Below, piece after piece: positions 1-8,090 of a stretch of DNA of 64,000 nt. The notes beneath the pieces were generated by a model. It saw nothing but the letters and a program-made list of their open reading frames with translations, was not told where the DNA came from and did not search any database. Numbering within the stretch: the first letter of the stretch is position 1; every line of letters begins with the position of its first letter. The translations under genes were made by a program, and so were the position numbers. Source of the DNA: Deltaproteobacteria bacterium (GTDB lineage: Bacteria; Myxococcota_A; UBA9160; UBA6930). The DNA lies in the NCBI GenBank assembly GCA_029261815.1, contig JAJDAQ010000097.1, positions 1-64,000 of the forward strand, given 5' to 3'.

Positions 1-204
1 TGGTGGACGGCCGACGGCGGAGCGCGCATCGCGAACGCGTGCGTTCACCTGCATGGTGGCCTGGGTGCGGATATCGACTACCCGATCCATCGCTACTTCT
101 ACTGGTCCAAGGCCCTTGAACTGACCGCCGGCGGCGCCGGAGAGACATTGACGGCGCTGGGCCGCGACATGGCCGTGAATGGCCGGACGGAGTTCGTGGG
201 ATGA
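1..204 (+). CDS. acyl-CoA dehydrogenase, C-terminal fragment (5' end outside window)
   Basis: The open frame enters from the left edge and gives 67 residues before TGA. It carries the C-terminal acyl-CoA dehydrogenase signature: HLHGGLGADIDYPIHRYFYW resembles the family pattern H-x-GG-x-G-x-x-x-(D/E)-Y-P-x-x-R. The same pattern (HLHGGIGVDVEYPIHRY) ends the gene at 31402, so the two are probably the same Ltp/steroid-type FadE subgroup. The full enzyme would oxidise an acyl-CoA to the 2-enoyl-CoA using FAD. Its stop overlaps the next start as ATGA, indicating translational coupling to the MaoC hydratase, the next step of beta-oxidation. Substrate cannot be inferred from the fragment. Confidence 0.85.
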   Translation, partial: WWTADGGARIANACVHLHGGLGADIDYPIHRYFYWSKALELTAGGAGETLTALGRDMAVNGRTEFVG

Positions 205-608
205 AGACCCGCACACATGCATCCGTGGAGGTCGGCGAGACACTTCCCGACCTGGACATCGAGACGACGGCCACCATCGTGGCCGGTGGCGCCCTTGCCT
301 CACGTGACTACACGCCAGTTCATCACGACAAGTCGGCGGCACAGGCCCAGGGCCTGCCGGACATCTTCATGAACATCCTGACCACGAAGGGCTTCGTCGG
401 CCGCTATGTCACGGATTGGGCGGGCCCCGACAGCTTCCTGCAGAACGTGAAGTTGAAGCTCGGGGGACCCAACCTGCCCGGCCATCTCCTCAAGGTCCGG
501 GGAGAAGTCACGGGAAAGTCCGACGAGGCCATCGAGATCCAGGTCACGGGCCAGAATCCCTACGGAAACCACGTCACCGCCACGGTGCGCGTGGCGCTCC
601 CGCAATAG
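201..608 (+). CDS. MaoC-like enoyl-CoA hydratase (single hot-dog domain)
   Basis: 135 residues, the size of a single-domain R-hydratase or of one subunit of a heteromeric MaoC hydratase such as ChsH. The sequence SRDYTPVHHDKSAAQAQG places Asp36 and His41 five residues apart, as in the catalytic D-x4-H of R-specific enoyl-CoA hydratases. The likely reaction is hydration of 2-enoyl-CoA to 3-hydroxyacyl-CoA in the cytoplasm. It is coupled by ATGA to the upstream acyl-CoA dehydrogenase and lies 13 nt before an Ltp-like gene. In steroid side-chain catabolism a MaoC domain often pairs with an Ltp aldolase, so a non-fatty-acid substrate is possible. Confidence 0.85.
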   Translation: MKTRTHASVEVGETLPDLDIETTATIVAGGALASRDYTPVHHDKSAAQAQGLPDIFMNILTTKGFVGRYVTDWAGPDSFLQNVKLKLGGPNLPGHLLKVRGEVTGKSDEAIEIQVTGQNPYGNHVTATVRVALPQ

Positions 609-621
609 CGAAGGACCGACG

Positions 622-1791
622 ATGCCGACCACGTTGAAGGACGAAGCCGCGATCGCCGGAATCGGCCAGACGAAATACTCGAAGAACTCGGGCGTCTCCG
701 AACTGGCGCTCGCATGTGAGGCCGTGTCGAACGCGATCGACGACGCAGGCATCGAGCCGTCTGAGGTCGATGGCCTCGTCACGTTCCTGATGGATTCGAG
801 CGACGAAGTCGAGGTCGCGCGAACCGTCGGTCTCGGCGACCTCAACCTGCTCTCGCGCATTGCATACGGAGGCGGTGCTGCGGTGCCCCTGGTCCACCAG
901 GCCGTGATGGCCGTGGCGACCGGGGTCTGCAAGAACGTCATCGTCTATCGCGCACTGAATGGCCGCTCGGGCCAGCGCATGGGGCAGGGCGTTTCCGGCG
1001 ACATCATCACCAGCGACCTGATCCATTGGTCGTGGTACATGCCCTTCGGGATGTTGACGCCGGCCAGTTGGGTGGCGTTCGCGGCGCAGCGATACATGCA
1101 CGAATACGGCACGACCGAAGATTCGTTTGCGCACGTAGCGGTCTCGACGCGAAAGCACGCGGTCAACAACCCGAACGCGGCGTTCTTCGAGAAGCCGCTT
1201 TCGTTCGACGACTACTACGCATCGAAGCCCATCTGCACCCCGCTCCGGCTCTTCGACTGCTGTCAGGAAACCGATGGCGGATGCGCATTGCTGATCACGA
1301 CGCCGGAACGGGCGAGAGATCTGAAGCAGAAGCCCGCCCTGATCCGTGGTGTGTCGCAGGCTTCGTTCGATGGCCAGGAACAGATGACGAGCTTCTACCG
1401 CGATGACATGTCGTGGCTTCCCGAGATGGAACGCGCCGGCGACATCGTCTACGCGCAGAGCGGACTCGGTCCGGACGACATCGACGCCGCCATTCTCTAC
1501 GACGCGTTTACACCCGAGGTGGTGATGCAGGTCGAGACCTTCGGCTTCTGCAAGAAAGGCGAGGGCGGCGATTTCGTCAAGGACGGCAATCTCGAAGTGG
1601 GCGGCCGTCTGCCGAACAACACGCATGGGGGCCTGCTGAGTGAGGCCTACATCCACGGCGTGAACAACATCGCCGAAGGCGCGCGCCTGATCCGGGGCGA
1701 ATCCTTCAATCAACCCCAAAAATGTGACCACGTCCTGGTTTCGAGCGGTGTCGGTGTGCCTACGGGCGCGCTCATCCTCGGCCAGGCTTAG
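622..1791 (+). CDS. lipid-transfer-protein-like thiolase-fold protein (Ltp/SCP2 type), nucleophilic Cys absent
   Basis: 389 residues with the thiolase fold: N-terminal AIAGIGQTKYSKNSG and C-terminal LPNNTHGGLLSEAYIHG. Where classical thiolases carry the nucleophilic Cys, this protein reads RIAYGGGAAVPLV, with no Cys. In Ltp2/DitF-type members of the family, paired with a DUF35 protein, the reaction is retro-aldol cleavage of a 3-hydroxyacyl-CoA rather than thiolysis; that assignment is from family knowledge. AAGGACC lies 7 nt before the ATG. It sits between a MaoC hydratase and a true thiolase. A DUF35 partner is not adjacent here, though two are encoded at 19163-20112. Confidence 0.8.
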   Translation: MPTTLKDEAAIAGIGQTKYSKNSGVSELALACEAVSNAIDDAGIEPSEVDGLVTFLMDSSDEVEVARTVGLGDLNLLSRIAYGGGAAVPLVHQAVMAVATGVCKNVIVYRALNGRSGQRMGQGVSGDIITSDLIHWSWYMPFGMLTPASWVAFAAQRYMHEYGTTEDSFAHVAVSTRKHAVNNPNAAFFEKPLSFDDYYASKPICTPLRLFDCCQETDGGCALLITTPERARDLKQKPALIRGVSQASFDGQEQMTSFYRDDMSWLPEMERAGDIVYAQSGLGPDDIDAAILYDAFTPEVVMQVETFGFCKKGEGGDFVKDGNLEVGGRLPNNTHGGLLSEAYIHGVNNIAEGARLIRGESFNQPQKCDHVLVSSGVGVPTGALILGQA

Positions 1792-1800
1792 GAGAAGAGC

Positions 1801-2982
1801 ATGACTGAAGCCGTCATCGTCGAAGCGATCCGAACGCCGATTGCGCGCGGCAAGATGGGAAAGGGAGACCTCTCGGGTTTCCACGCCGCCGAACTGCTGG
1901 GCAAGCTGCAGATGGGTCTGGTCGAGAAGGCCGGTATCGAGCCCAAGGATGTCGATCAGATCTTCGGTGGCTGCGTGACGCAGGCTGGAGAGCAGTCGAA
2001 TAACATCACGCGGCACGCGTGGTTGGGTGCCCAGACCCAGGACTACACCACTGCGGGAACGACACTCGACGTGCAGTGTGGCTCGGGCCAGCAGGCGAAC
2101 AATCTGGTCAGCGCCCTGATCAAGGGGGGCTCGATCGACGCCGGGATCGCATGCGGCATCGAGTTGATGAGCCACGTAGGCCTCGGCATGAACGTGATGA
2201 ACGGGCCCGGCTATTTCGTCCCGCCGAACTATCAGTGGGACCAGCCGATGTCGCAGTTCACGGCGACCAAGCGCATCGTCGAAAAGCGCGGCTTCACACG
2301 CGAAGACGTGGACCGCTTTGCACTGTCGTCGCAGGAGAAGGCGAAGAAGGCCCAGCAAGAGGGTCGCTTCGATCGGGAGATCCTGGCACTCGAGGCCCCG
2401 GTCCTCGGCGACGACATGCAGCCGACGGGGGAAACGCGTCGGGTCGATACCGACCAGGGCCCGCGCGACACCACGATGGAAGGTCTCACGGGCCTGAAGC
2501 CCGTCGAAGAGGGCGGGATCCACACGGCCGGAAACTCCTCGCAGGTCTCGGATGGGGCCGCTGGCCTCCTGTACATGAGTGCGGAGCGGGCCAAGGAACT
2601 CGGGCTACGTCCGCGGGCGCGCATCGTTCACGACGTCGTCGTGGGTTCGGATCCGTACATGCTGCTCGAAGGCCCGATCGATGCGACGCGTCGCATGATC
2701 GACCGCCACGGCCTGGATCTGAAGAACATCGACTTGTTCGAGTGCAATGAAGCGTTCGCTGCCGTGGTACTCGGTTGGCTGCAGGAGTTCCCCGACATCG
2801 ATCCGGAGAAGGTGAACGTCAACGGCGGCGCCATTGCGCTCGGTCATCCGGTTGGGTGCACGGGATCGCGGTTGATCGTGACCGCACTTCACGAACTCGA
2901 GCGCACGGACAAGCGCACGGCATTCATCACCATGTGCTGCGGCTCGGCCGTCGGTACCGGCACGCTCATCGAGCGGCTGTAG
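1801..2982 (+). CDS. acetyl-CoA acyltransferase (thiolase)
   Basis: 393 residues, the full length of a biosynthetic/degradative thiolase. All catalytic elements are visible: Cys93 in LDVQCGSGQQANN, His349 in GGAIALGHPVGCTG and Cys379 in MCCGSAVGTGT. It should cleave 3-ketoacyl-CoA with CoA to acetyl-CoA (or propionyl-CoA) and a shortened acyl-CoA. Start ATG is preceded by GGAGAAGAGC. It follows the Ltp-like gene by 9 nt and precedes the SDR dehydrogenase by 11 nt, so the operon encodes the dehydrogenase, hydratase, hydroxyacyl dehydrogenase and thiolase steps of one beta-oxidation spiral. Substrate range cannot be read from sequence. Confidence 0.93.
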   Translation: MTEAVIVEAIRTPIARGKMGKGDLSGFHAAELLGKLQMGLVEKAGIEPKDVDQIFGGCVTQAGEQSNNITRHAWLGAQTQDYTTAGTTLDVQCGSGQQANNLVSALIKGGSIDAGIACGIELMSHVGLGMNVMNGPGYFVPPNYQWDQPMSQFTATKRIVEKRGFTREDVDRFALSSQEKAKKAQQEGRFDREILALEAPVLGDDMQPTGETRRVDTDQGPRDTTMEGLTGLKPVEEGGIHTAGNSSQVSDGAAGLLYMSAERAKELGLRPRARIVHDVVVGSDPYMLLEGPIDATRRMIDRHGLDLKNIDLFECNEAFAAVVLGWLQEFPDIDPEKVNVNGGAIALGHPVGCTGSRLIVTALHELERTDKRTAFITMCCGSAVGTGTLIERL

Positions 2983-2993
2983 GAGACAAGAAG

Positions 2994-3917
2994 ATGGGCA
3001 TTCTCGACGGCAAGGTTGCCATCGTCACTGGCGCGGGCCTCGGCCTGGGTCGCATCGAAGCACTCGCCCTCGCCGCTGAAGGCGCGAAGGTCGTGGTCAA
3101 TGACCTCGGGACCGACCTCGACGGCACCGGATCGAGCGAGTCACCGGCCCACGATGTCGTCAAGGAGATCGAGGCGGCCGGGGGCCAGGCCGTCGCATCG
3201 TTCGGTGACGTTTCGAGCTGGGACGACGCGCATCGCATCGTCCGTGAAGCGGTGGAAGCGTTCGGCGACCTCAACATCCTGCTGAACAACGCCGGTATCC
3301 AGCGCGACGGCATGATCGTGAAGATGACCGAGGACCAGTGGGACTCGGTCATTCGGGTCCACCTGAAGGGCCACTTCTCGATGATCAAGCACACCATGGA
3401 TTATTGGCGGGAGAAGTCGAAGGCTTCGGGCGGCGAACCGCTCTATGGCCGGTTGATCTCGACGGCATCGGATTCGTTCATGATGGGCAACCTGGGCCAG
3501 CCGAACTACGCGGCCGCGAAGGCCGGCATCGCCCATCTGACGCTCTCCGCAGCGCGGGAAGTGCAGCGCTTCGGCGCGACGGCCAACGTCATCCTGCCGC
3601 GGGCCCGCACCCGCATGACGATGTCGGGCCCCTGGGCCGGCATCTTCGCGCCGCCGGAAGACGGTGGCTTCGACGTGTTTGCACCCGACCATATCGGCCC
3701 GTTGGCCGCGTGGGTGGCTTCGCCGCATAGCCAGAATGTTTCCGGACAGCTGATCCAGCTGTGGGGAAAGAACATCCGCGTGTTCGAAGCGCCCAAGGCC
3801 GGACTCGAGTACGAGAACGACGAGCCGTGGACCGTCGACAACCTCCAGGCCGTACTCGGCCCGTACTTCGAAGACAAGAAGCCGATCGAGGACAGCTTCG
3901 CGCTTCCGATGATGTAA
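2994..3917 (+). CDS. short-chain dehydrogenase, 3-hydroxyacyl-CoA dehydrogenase type (MFE2-like)
   Basis: Start chosen at the ATG with AGGAG 8 nt upstream; the frame is open further upstream, but that stretch lies inside the thiolase gene. 307 residues. SDR hallmarks are TGAGLGLG near residue 11, NNAG, and the catalytic Ser...NYAAAK segment after ISTASDSFMMGN. The length and a C-terminal tail beyond the Rossmann core resemble the dehydrogenase part of peroxisomal multifunctional enzyme 2. The likely role is NAD-dependent oxidation of 3-hydroxyacyl-CoA to 3-ketoacyl-CoA, supplying the preceding thiolase. Member of the 1-4953 operon. Confidence 0.88.
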   Translation: MGILDGKVAIVTGAGLGLGRIEALALAAEGAKVVVNDLGTDLDGTGSSESPAHDVVKEIEAAGGQAVASFGDVSSWDDAHRIVREAVEAFGDLNILLNNAGIQRDGMIVKMTEDQWDSVIRVHLKGHFSMIKHTMDYWREKSKASGGEPLYGRLISTASDSFMMGNLGQPNYAAAKAGIAHLTLSAAREVQRFGATANVILPRARTRMTMSGPWAGIFAPPEDGGFDVFAPDHIGPLAAWVASPHSQNVSGQLIQLWGKNIRVFEAPKAGLEYENDEPWTVDNLQAVLGPYFEDKKPIEDSFALPMM

Positions 3918-3927
3918 GGCGGGCTGC

Positions 3928-4953
3928 ATGCGCGTCTACGCCTCCGTCGATGATCCGCACATGTCGTTGCGCGAAGTGCCCGCGCACGCGCAGCGGGCGG
4001 AGCGGCTCGGCTTCGATGGCCTGATCGTTCCCGAGGTGGTGAACGACGCGATCCTGGTATCGCTGCTCGCGCTCGAGCACACGACGACGCTTCGCGTGCT
4101 CACCGGTGTCGTCATTGCCTTCGCCCGTAGTCCGATGCTGCTGGCGCAGGACGCGTGGGGCTTGGCCGAGATGTCGGGCGGACGCTTCGAGATCGGTGTG
4201 GGTCCCCAGGTGAAGGGCAACATCGAGAAGCGGTACGGGATGCCGTGGAGCGCGCCGGCCGCCCGGATGCGCGACTACGTTGGAGGGATGCGTGCGGTCT
4301 TCGATTGTTGGCAGAACGACGCGCCGCTCCAGTACACGAGCGACGCCTACACGCTGACGCGGATGCAGCCATTCTTCAAACCCGCACCACTGGCCCACGG
4401 CGAAACGCCGCCCATCGTGATGGGTGCGATCGGTCCGAAGATGTGTGAGGTCGCCGGTGAGTTGGCCGACCGGGTCATCGGGCATCCGACGAACTCGACC
4501 CCCGAGTACCTGCGCGATGTGATGCGGCCGCGACTCGATGCGGGAAGCACGGCGGCCGGGCGGGCGCCCGGCGTCGTTGATCTCATCGCCAACCCGATGA
4601 TTGCGACCGGGCGCGACGCCGCCGCGGTGACTGCCGAGCGTGCGGCCGCGAAACAGGTGCTGACCTTCACCTACTCGACCCCGCCCTACTGGGCCACGCT
4701 CGAACATCACGGCTGGGGCGAAGTTGGCCAGGCGCTGCTCGACAAGACGCGCGCTGGGGACTGGGAAGGGATGAATGCCCTGATCACCGAAGACATGATC
4801 GATGTCCTCGTGCCGTCCGGTTCATTCGACGAGATCGCACCGTTACTGCGTGACCGCTTCGACGGCATCGCGGCCGGAATCAGCCTACGAATGCCACAGG
4901 ACCCGGCGGACGACGCCGTGTTTCGGGCAGTCGTTTCGGCACTCCGCGCATAG
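3928..4953 (+). CDS. LLM-class F420-dependent oxidoreductase (MSMEG_2256-like)
   Basis: 341 residues of bacterial luciferase-like TIM barrel: N-terminal MRVYASVDDPHMSLREVPAH, AERLGFDGLIVPE, FARSPMLLAQDAW, SGGRFEIGVGPQVKGNI, GMPWSAPAARMRDYVGG. These segments match what I remember of the F420-dependent MSMEG_2256 subfamily (TIGR03617). Such enzymes use reduced F420 or FMN; the substrate is unknown. It is the last gene of the beta-oxidation operon, 10 nt after the SDR gene, so it may reduce or oxidise an intermediate of the same pathway. Its presence suggests that the organism makes F420. Cofactor assignment rests on subfamily resemblance only. Confidence 0.85.
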   Translation: MRVYASVDDPHMSLREVPAHAQRAERLGFDGLIVPEVVNDAILVSLLALEHTTTLRVLTGVVIAFARSPMLLAQDAWGLAEMSGGRFEIGVGPQVKGNIEKRYGMPWSAPAARMRDYVGGMRAVFDCWQNDAPLQYTSDAYTLTRMQPFFKPAPLAHGETPPIVMGAIGPKMCEVAGELADRVIGHPTNSTPEYLRDVMRPRLDAGSTAAGRAPGVVDLIANPMIATGRDAAAVTAERAAAKQVLTFTYSTPPYWATLEHHGWGEVGQALLDKTRAGDWEGMNALITEDMIDVLVPSGSFDEIAPLLRDRFDGIAAGISLRMPQDPADDAVFRAVVSALRA

Positions 4954-4979
4954 TCCCCGCGCGCGTTCGCTTGCCTCCC

Positions 4980-5876
4980 TCAGCGTCCCTGCGGGCTGGA
5001 CTGGTGTCGCTCGAGGGCGGCGATGCGTGCCTCGATCGGTGGATGCGTCGAGAAGATCTGCGCGAATGCGCTGCCCCCGCGGATTCCCAATGTGGCGAGG
5101 CCATCGGGTAGCGGCTCGGGTTCGCGCGCCTGGGCGAGTCGCCGGAGCGCTCCGATCATGTTGCGGTGGCCGGCCAGACGGGCAGCGCCCTCGTCCGCGC
5201 GAAACTCCCGCTGCCTCGAGAACCAGAAGACGATCGGGCTCGCCGCGATACCGAGTACGACCTGGGCGAGAAGCGACGTCACCCAGTAGGCCGGGCCGTG
5301 TCCTTCCTCCGTCCGGAACAGGACGCGATCCACGACGTAGCCGACGACCCGCGCGAGTGCGATCACGAATGTGTTCACCACGCCCTGGATCAAGGCCAGG
5401 GTCACCATGTCACCGTTCGCGACGTGGGACACCTCGTGCGCCAGCACGGCTTCGATCTCGGCGCGATCCATCGTGGCCAGGAGCCCCTCGCTAACAGCGA
5501 CCAGGGCGTGGTCGCGACGAGCCCCCGTGGCGAAGGCATTCGGCTCCGCGGAAGGGAAGATCGCGACCTCGGGCATGCCGATGCCGGCCGCACGCGCCTG
5601 TTGGTGAACCGTCTCGACCAACCATTGTTCCCCGGCGTTGGTGGGTGCCGAGAGCACGCGGGCTCCAGTCATCCGTTTGGCCGACCACTTCGAGAGTGCG
5701 AGTGACAGGAAACTGCCGCCCATTCCAAGGATGGCCGAGAACGCCAGCAGTGCGGTCAGGTCGAGTCCGACACCATTTTCGGCCAGGATCGATGTCACTC
5801 CGAATACGGAGAGGAGAATGCCCAGCACCATCACGATGGCGATGTTGGTCGCGATGAAGAGGAAGGTTCGTTTCAT
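4980..5876 (-). CDS. htpX: HtpX-like membrane zinc metalloprotease (M48B)
   Basis: 298 residues from MKRTFLFIATN, the usual start of HtpX; an in-frame ATG 12 nt upstream (5888) lacks a ribosome site, whereas GAGGT precedes the chosen start by 7 nt. Two N-terminal membrane segments (about residues 5-30 and 38-62) are followed by the zinc motif H147-E-V-S-H151 and a distal Glu in REFRADEGAARLAGH. HtpX degrades misfolded inner-membrane proteins under envelope stress. It lies 8 nt downstream of an HPF-like gene, so the two probably form a stress operon. The 3' end is convergent with the F420 oxidoreductase gene. Confidence 0.93.
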   Translation of the reverse strand: MKRTFLFIATNIAIVMVLGILLSVFGVTSILAENGVGLDLTALLAFSAILGMGGSFLSLALSKWSAKRMTGARVLSAPTNAGEQWLVETVHQQARAAGIGMPEVAIFPSAEPNAFATGARRDHALVAVSEGLLATMDRAEIEAVLAHEVSHVANGDMVTLALIQGVVNTFVIALARVVGYVVDRVLFRTEEGHGPAYWVTSLLAQVVLGIAASPIVFWFSRQREFRADEGAARLAGHRNMIGALRRLAQAREPEPLPDGLATLGIRGGSAFAQIFSTHPPIEARIAALERHQSSPQGR

Positions 5877-5884
5877 GGATGACC

Positions 5885-6229
5885 TCATTCGTGGGGGAAG
5901 GATCGGCGCATGCGCCGGGTAGCCGTTGTTCGTTCGATCGCGAGACGCCGATCAAGTCGTTGCTCGAGGCGGCGCGCGGCGAGGGCCGCCGCACCCATCA
6001 CCGTCGGCGCGGCATCATCGACTTCGACCCGGTCGCCATTCCGGAGTTGTGCGGCGATGCGGCAGCGAATGGTCCCAGCCGGGTCCGCGTCCGAGAGCGA
6101 GATCGAGGCATGGCGGACGGCTGCGGCGTGCCTTCCGAGCTCGAGCCGGATCTTCCGCTCGATGCTCGTCTGGATCGCCGAATCCTCGGCCAAAGGGGGC
6201 TGTTGTGAGGCAGCGATGCGGACCTGCAT
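5885..6229 (-). CDS. HPF/RaiA-like ribosome-associated protein
   Basis: 114 residues from ATG with AAAGG 6 nt upstream. The frame is open for 37 more codons but those run into the divergent nhaR start. The pattern MQVRIAAS..., a central strand ISLSDADPAGTIRCRIAAQL and a C-terminal helix ALAARRLEQRLDRRL match the beta-alpha-beta-beta-beta-alpha HPF/RaiA (ribosomal S30AE) fold. The family binds 30S subunits and promotes hibernation. It lacks the long C-terminal extension of long-form HPF. Assignment is by fold pattern, not strong identity. It precedes htpX by 8 nt and diverges from nhaR. A second paralogue lies at 18371. Confidence 0.65.
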   Translation of the reverse strand: MQVRIAASQQPPLAEDSAIQTSIERKIRLELGRHAAAVRHASISLSDADPAGTIRCRIAAQLRNGDRVEVDDAAPTVMGAAALAARRLEQRLDRRLAIERTTATRRMRRSFPHE

Positions 6230-6326
6230 GGCGAGCCTTTCTGAAAGCTGGGAAGTTGGGCTGGCACCACTATCCAGAAACCGGAATGGTCTGCGTCGAA
6301 CATCGAGAAAACGAATGGGATGAACC

Positions 6327-7226
6327 ATGGAATGGCTCAACTACCACCACCTGCTCTACTTCTACACCGTGGCACGCGAAGGCAGCGTCACGCGCGCGTC
6401 CAAGGTCCTTCGTCTCGCTCAACCGACGCTGAGCGGGCAGATCCGGAAGCTCGAAGAGTCGCTGGACGAGAAGCTCTTCGTCCGGGAAGGGCGCCGGCTG
6501 GTGCTCACCGACGTCGGAAAGATGGTCTATCGCTACGCGGAAGAGATCTTCTCGATCGGTCGCGAAATGCAGGACGCACTCCGTGGTCGCCCGACGAATC
6601 GGCCAGCACGGCTCCTCGTCGGAATCTCCGATGCGGTCCCGAAGCTGGTCTGTCACCGCCTCCTGCGCACGGCCCTGGAACTGGAAGATCCCGTCGAACT
6701 CGTGCTGCACGAAGGGAAGACCAACGACTTGATCGCCGCCCTCGCACTCCAGGAGTACGACATGGTCCTGACGGACGCCCCGCTGGGTCCGCCGGTTCGC
6801 GTGCGGGCGTTCAATCACCATCTCGGCGGCTGTCATGTCGGAATCTTTGGCGAGCCGAAACTCGCCCGAAAATACCGGCGGAATTTTCCGGCCAGTCTCG
6901 ATGGGGCGCCCGTGCTGCTTCCGACACCGAACACGACGCTGCGGCATTCGTTGGACGTCTGGTTCGAATCGATCGATGTCCGGCCGGAGCAGGTGGCCGA
7001 GATCGAGGACACCGCCTTGATGAAGGTCTTTGGTCAGGACGGAACGGGGATGTTCGCTGCGCCGATCATCGTGGCCGACGAGATCAAGCGCACGCACGGT
7101 GTCCACCTCGTCGGAGCGGTCGACTCCGTTCGCGAGGACTTCTACGCGATCACGGTGGAGCGTCGGATCACTCATCCGGCTGTCGCCGCCATTGCGAATG
7201 CCGCACGCGAGGGAATCCTCGACTGA
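6327..7226 (+). CDS. nhaR: LysR-family transcriptional activator, NhaR type
   Basis: 299 residues. The N-terminal helix-turn-helix reads MEWLNYHHLLYFYTVAREGS and LAQPTLSGQIRKLEE, the characteristic opening of NhaR rather than a generic LysR (which usually shows LRxFxxVAE). A substrate-binding domain follows from about residue 92. NhaR senses Na+ and activates Na+/H+ antiporter genes in Enterobacteria. No nhaA is adjacent, but a complete Mrp Na+/H+ antiporter operon starts about 10 kb away, making it a plausible target. It diverges from the HPF/htpX operon across 97 nt, and its stop directly abuts the stop of the convergent fabI-like gene. Confidence 0.88.
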   Translation: MEWLNYHHLLYFYTVAREGSVTRASKVLRLAQPTLSGQIRKLEESLDEKLFVREGRRLVLTDVGKMVYRYAEEIFSIGREMQDALRGRPTNRPARLLVGISDAVPKLVCHRLLRTALELEDPVELVLHEGKTNDLIAALALQEYDMVLTDAPLGPPVRVRAFNHHLGGCHVGIFGEPKLARKYRRNFPASLDGAPVLLPTPNTTLRHSLDVWFESIDVRPEQVAEIEDTALMKVFGQDGTGMFAAPIIVADEIKRTHGVHLVGAVDSVREDFYAITVERRITHPAVAAIANAAREGILD

Positions 7227-8090
7227 CTACGCATGATGGGCACCCCCCAGGATGCCGAAGCCGCCATCGACACTGCGGATCTCGCCCGTGATGCGGGTAC
7301 GGGGACGCAAGAGGTGAGAAACTTCAGCCGCCAGATCGGTGCCGGTGGCGTTGCCGAGCGCTGTCGCCTTCTCCGCGGCGTCGGCGGCTTCTGCCAGATG
7401 CGGAATGGCACCGCCCGCACGGGACGCCGTATATGGGGAGAAGCGGACGGCGTTGACCCGGATTCCGCGGGTTCGCCCGAGTTCGTGCGCCAGGCCGATC
7501 GTGATGCGTTCGAGCGCGGCCTTCGCGACTCCGATGTTGAGGTAGGGGTGCCCCACGACGCGCTCCGCTCCGAGGTAGCTGAGGCTGACGACACTGCCGC
7601 CATCCGCGAGGACATCTTGTTCGGAAAGCGCGCGAAGCAGCGCGATCAGCGAGTAGGCGGATACATCCATGCAATCCAGGAACGCCTTTCGGCTGACCTG
7701 GAGCAGTGGTAAGACGCCATCCCGTCCAATCGTGGGGTCCCGAGCGATGGCGTGGACGACGCCGTCGATGGAAATCTCGCGGCGAGCGAGTTCCCGGGCG
7801 ACTTCTTCGAGACTTTCGTCCTGGCTGACGTCGCAAGGAATCGCAATCGCATCGGAGCCGAGTTCCTGGGACACCGTCTCCCGGAACGACTCGTAGGTCG
7901 CTTCCAGGTGGGCACGCGCGCGTTCCGAGAGCTGGGCATGTTGTGACGTGGGCCCGAGGCCCGTGCAGACCACGCGTGCGCCCTCGGCGACCACGTCCCG
8001 GGCAATCGCGGCGGCGAGCGAGTTCGCGTCGGTGATGCCGGTGACCAGGACCGCAAGGCCCGTCAGTTTTCCGTTCGTGGATGCCTTCAT
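7227..8090 (-). CDS. fabI: FabI-like enoyl-[acyl-carrier-protein] reductase (SDR)
   Basis: 287 residues. The divergent SDR features of FabI are visible: the N-terminal nucleotide site VLVTGITDANSLAAAIA, then LSYLGAERVVGHPY and the active-site spacing Tyr-x6-Lys in PYLNIGVAK, equivalent to Tyr156/Lys163 of E. coli FabI. The expected role is NADH-dependent reduction of enoyl-ACP in fatty-acid synthesis. The ATG overlaps the purK stop by 4 nt (ATGA), so it is the third gene of a purE-purK-fabI operon, an unusual pairing. A general SDR with another substrate cannot be excluded because several FabI loop residues differ. Confidence 0.78.
   Translation of the reverse strand: MKASTNGKLTGLAVLVTGITDANSLAAAIARDVVAEGARVVCTGLGPTSQHAQLSERARAHLEATYESFRETVSQELGSDAIAIPCDVSQDESLEEVARELARREISIDGVVHAIARDPTIGRDGVLPLLQVSRKAFLDCMDVSAYSLIALLRALSEQDVLADGGSVVSLSYLGAERVVGHPYLNIGVAKAALERITIGLAHELGRTRGIRVNAVRFSPYTASRAGGAIPHLAEAADAAEKATALGNATGTDLAAEVSHLLRPRTRITGEIRSVDGGFGILGGAHHA

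Noticed and set aside
574-2523. 649-codon minus-strand open frame opposite the Ltp-like and thiolase genes
   Set aside because: It is antisense to two clearly homologous genes, has no recognisable domain and is His/Arg/Val-rich, as expected for shadow frames in high-GC DNA.
6252-6275. possible sigma-54 site (TGGCAC) before nhaR
   Set aside because: TGGCAC is present but the required TTGC at the correct spacing is absent.
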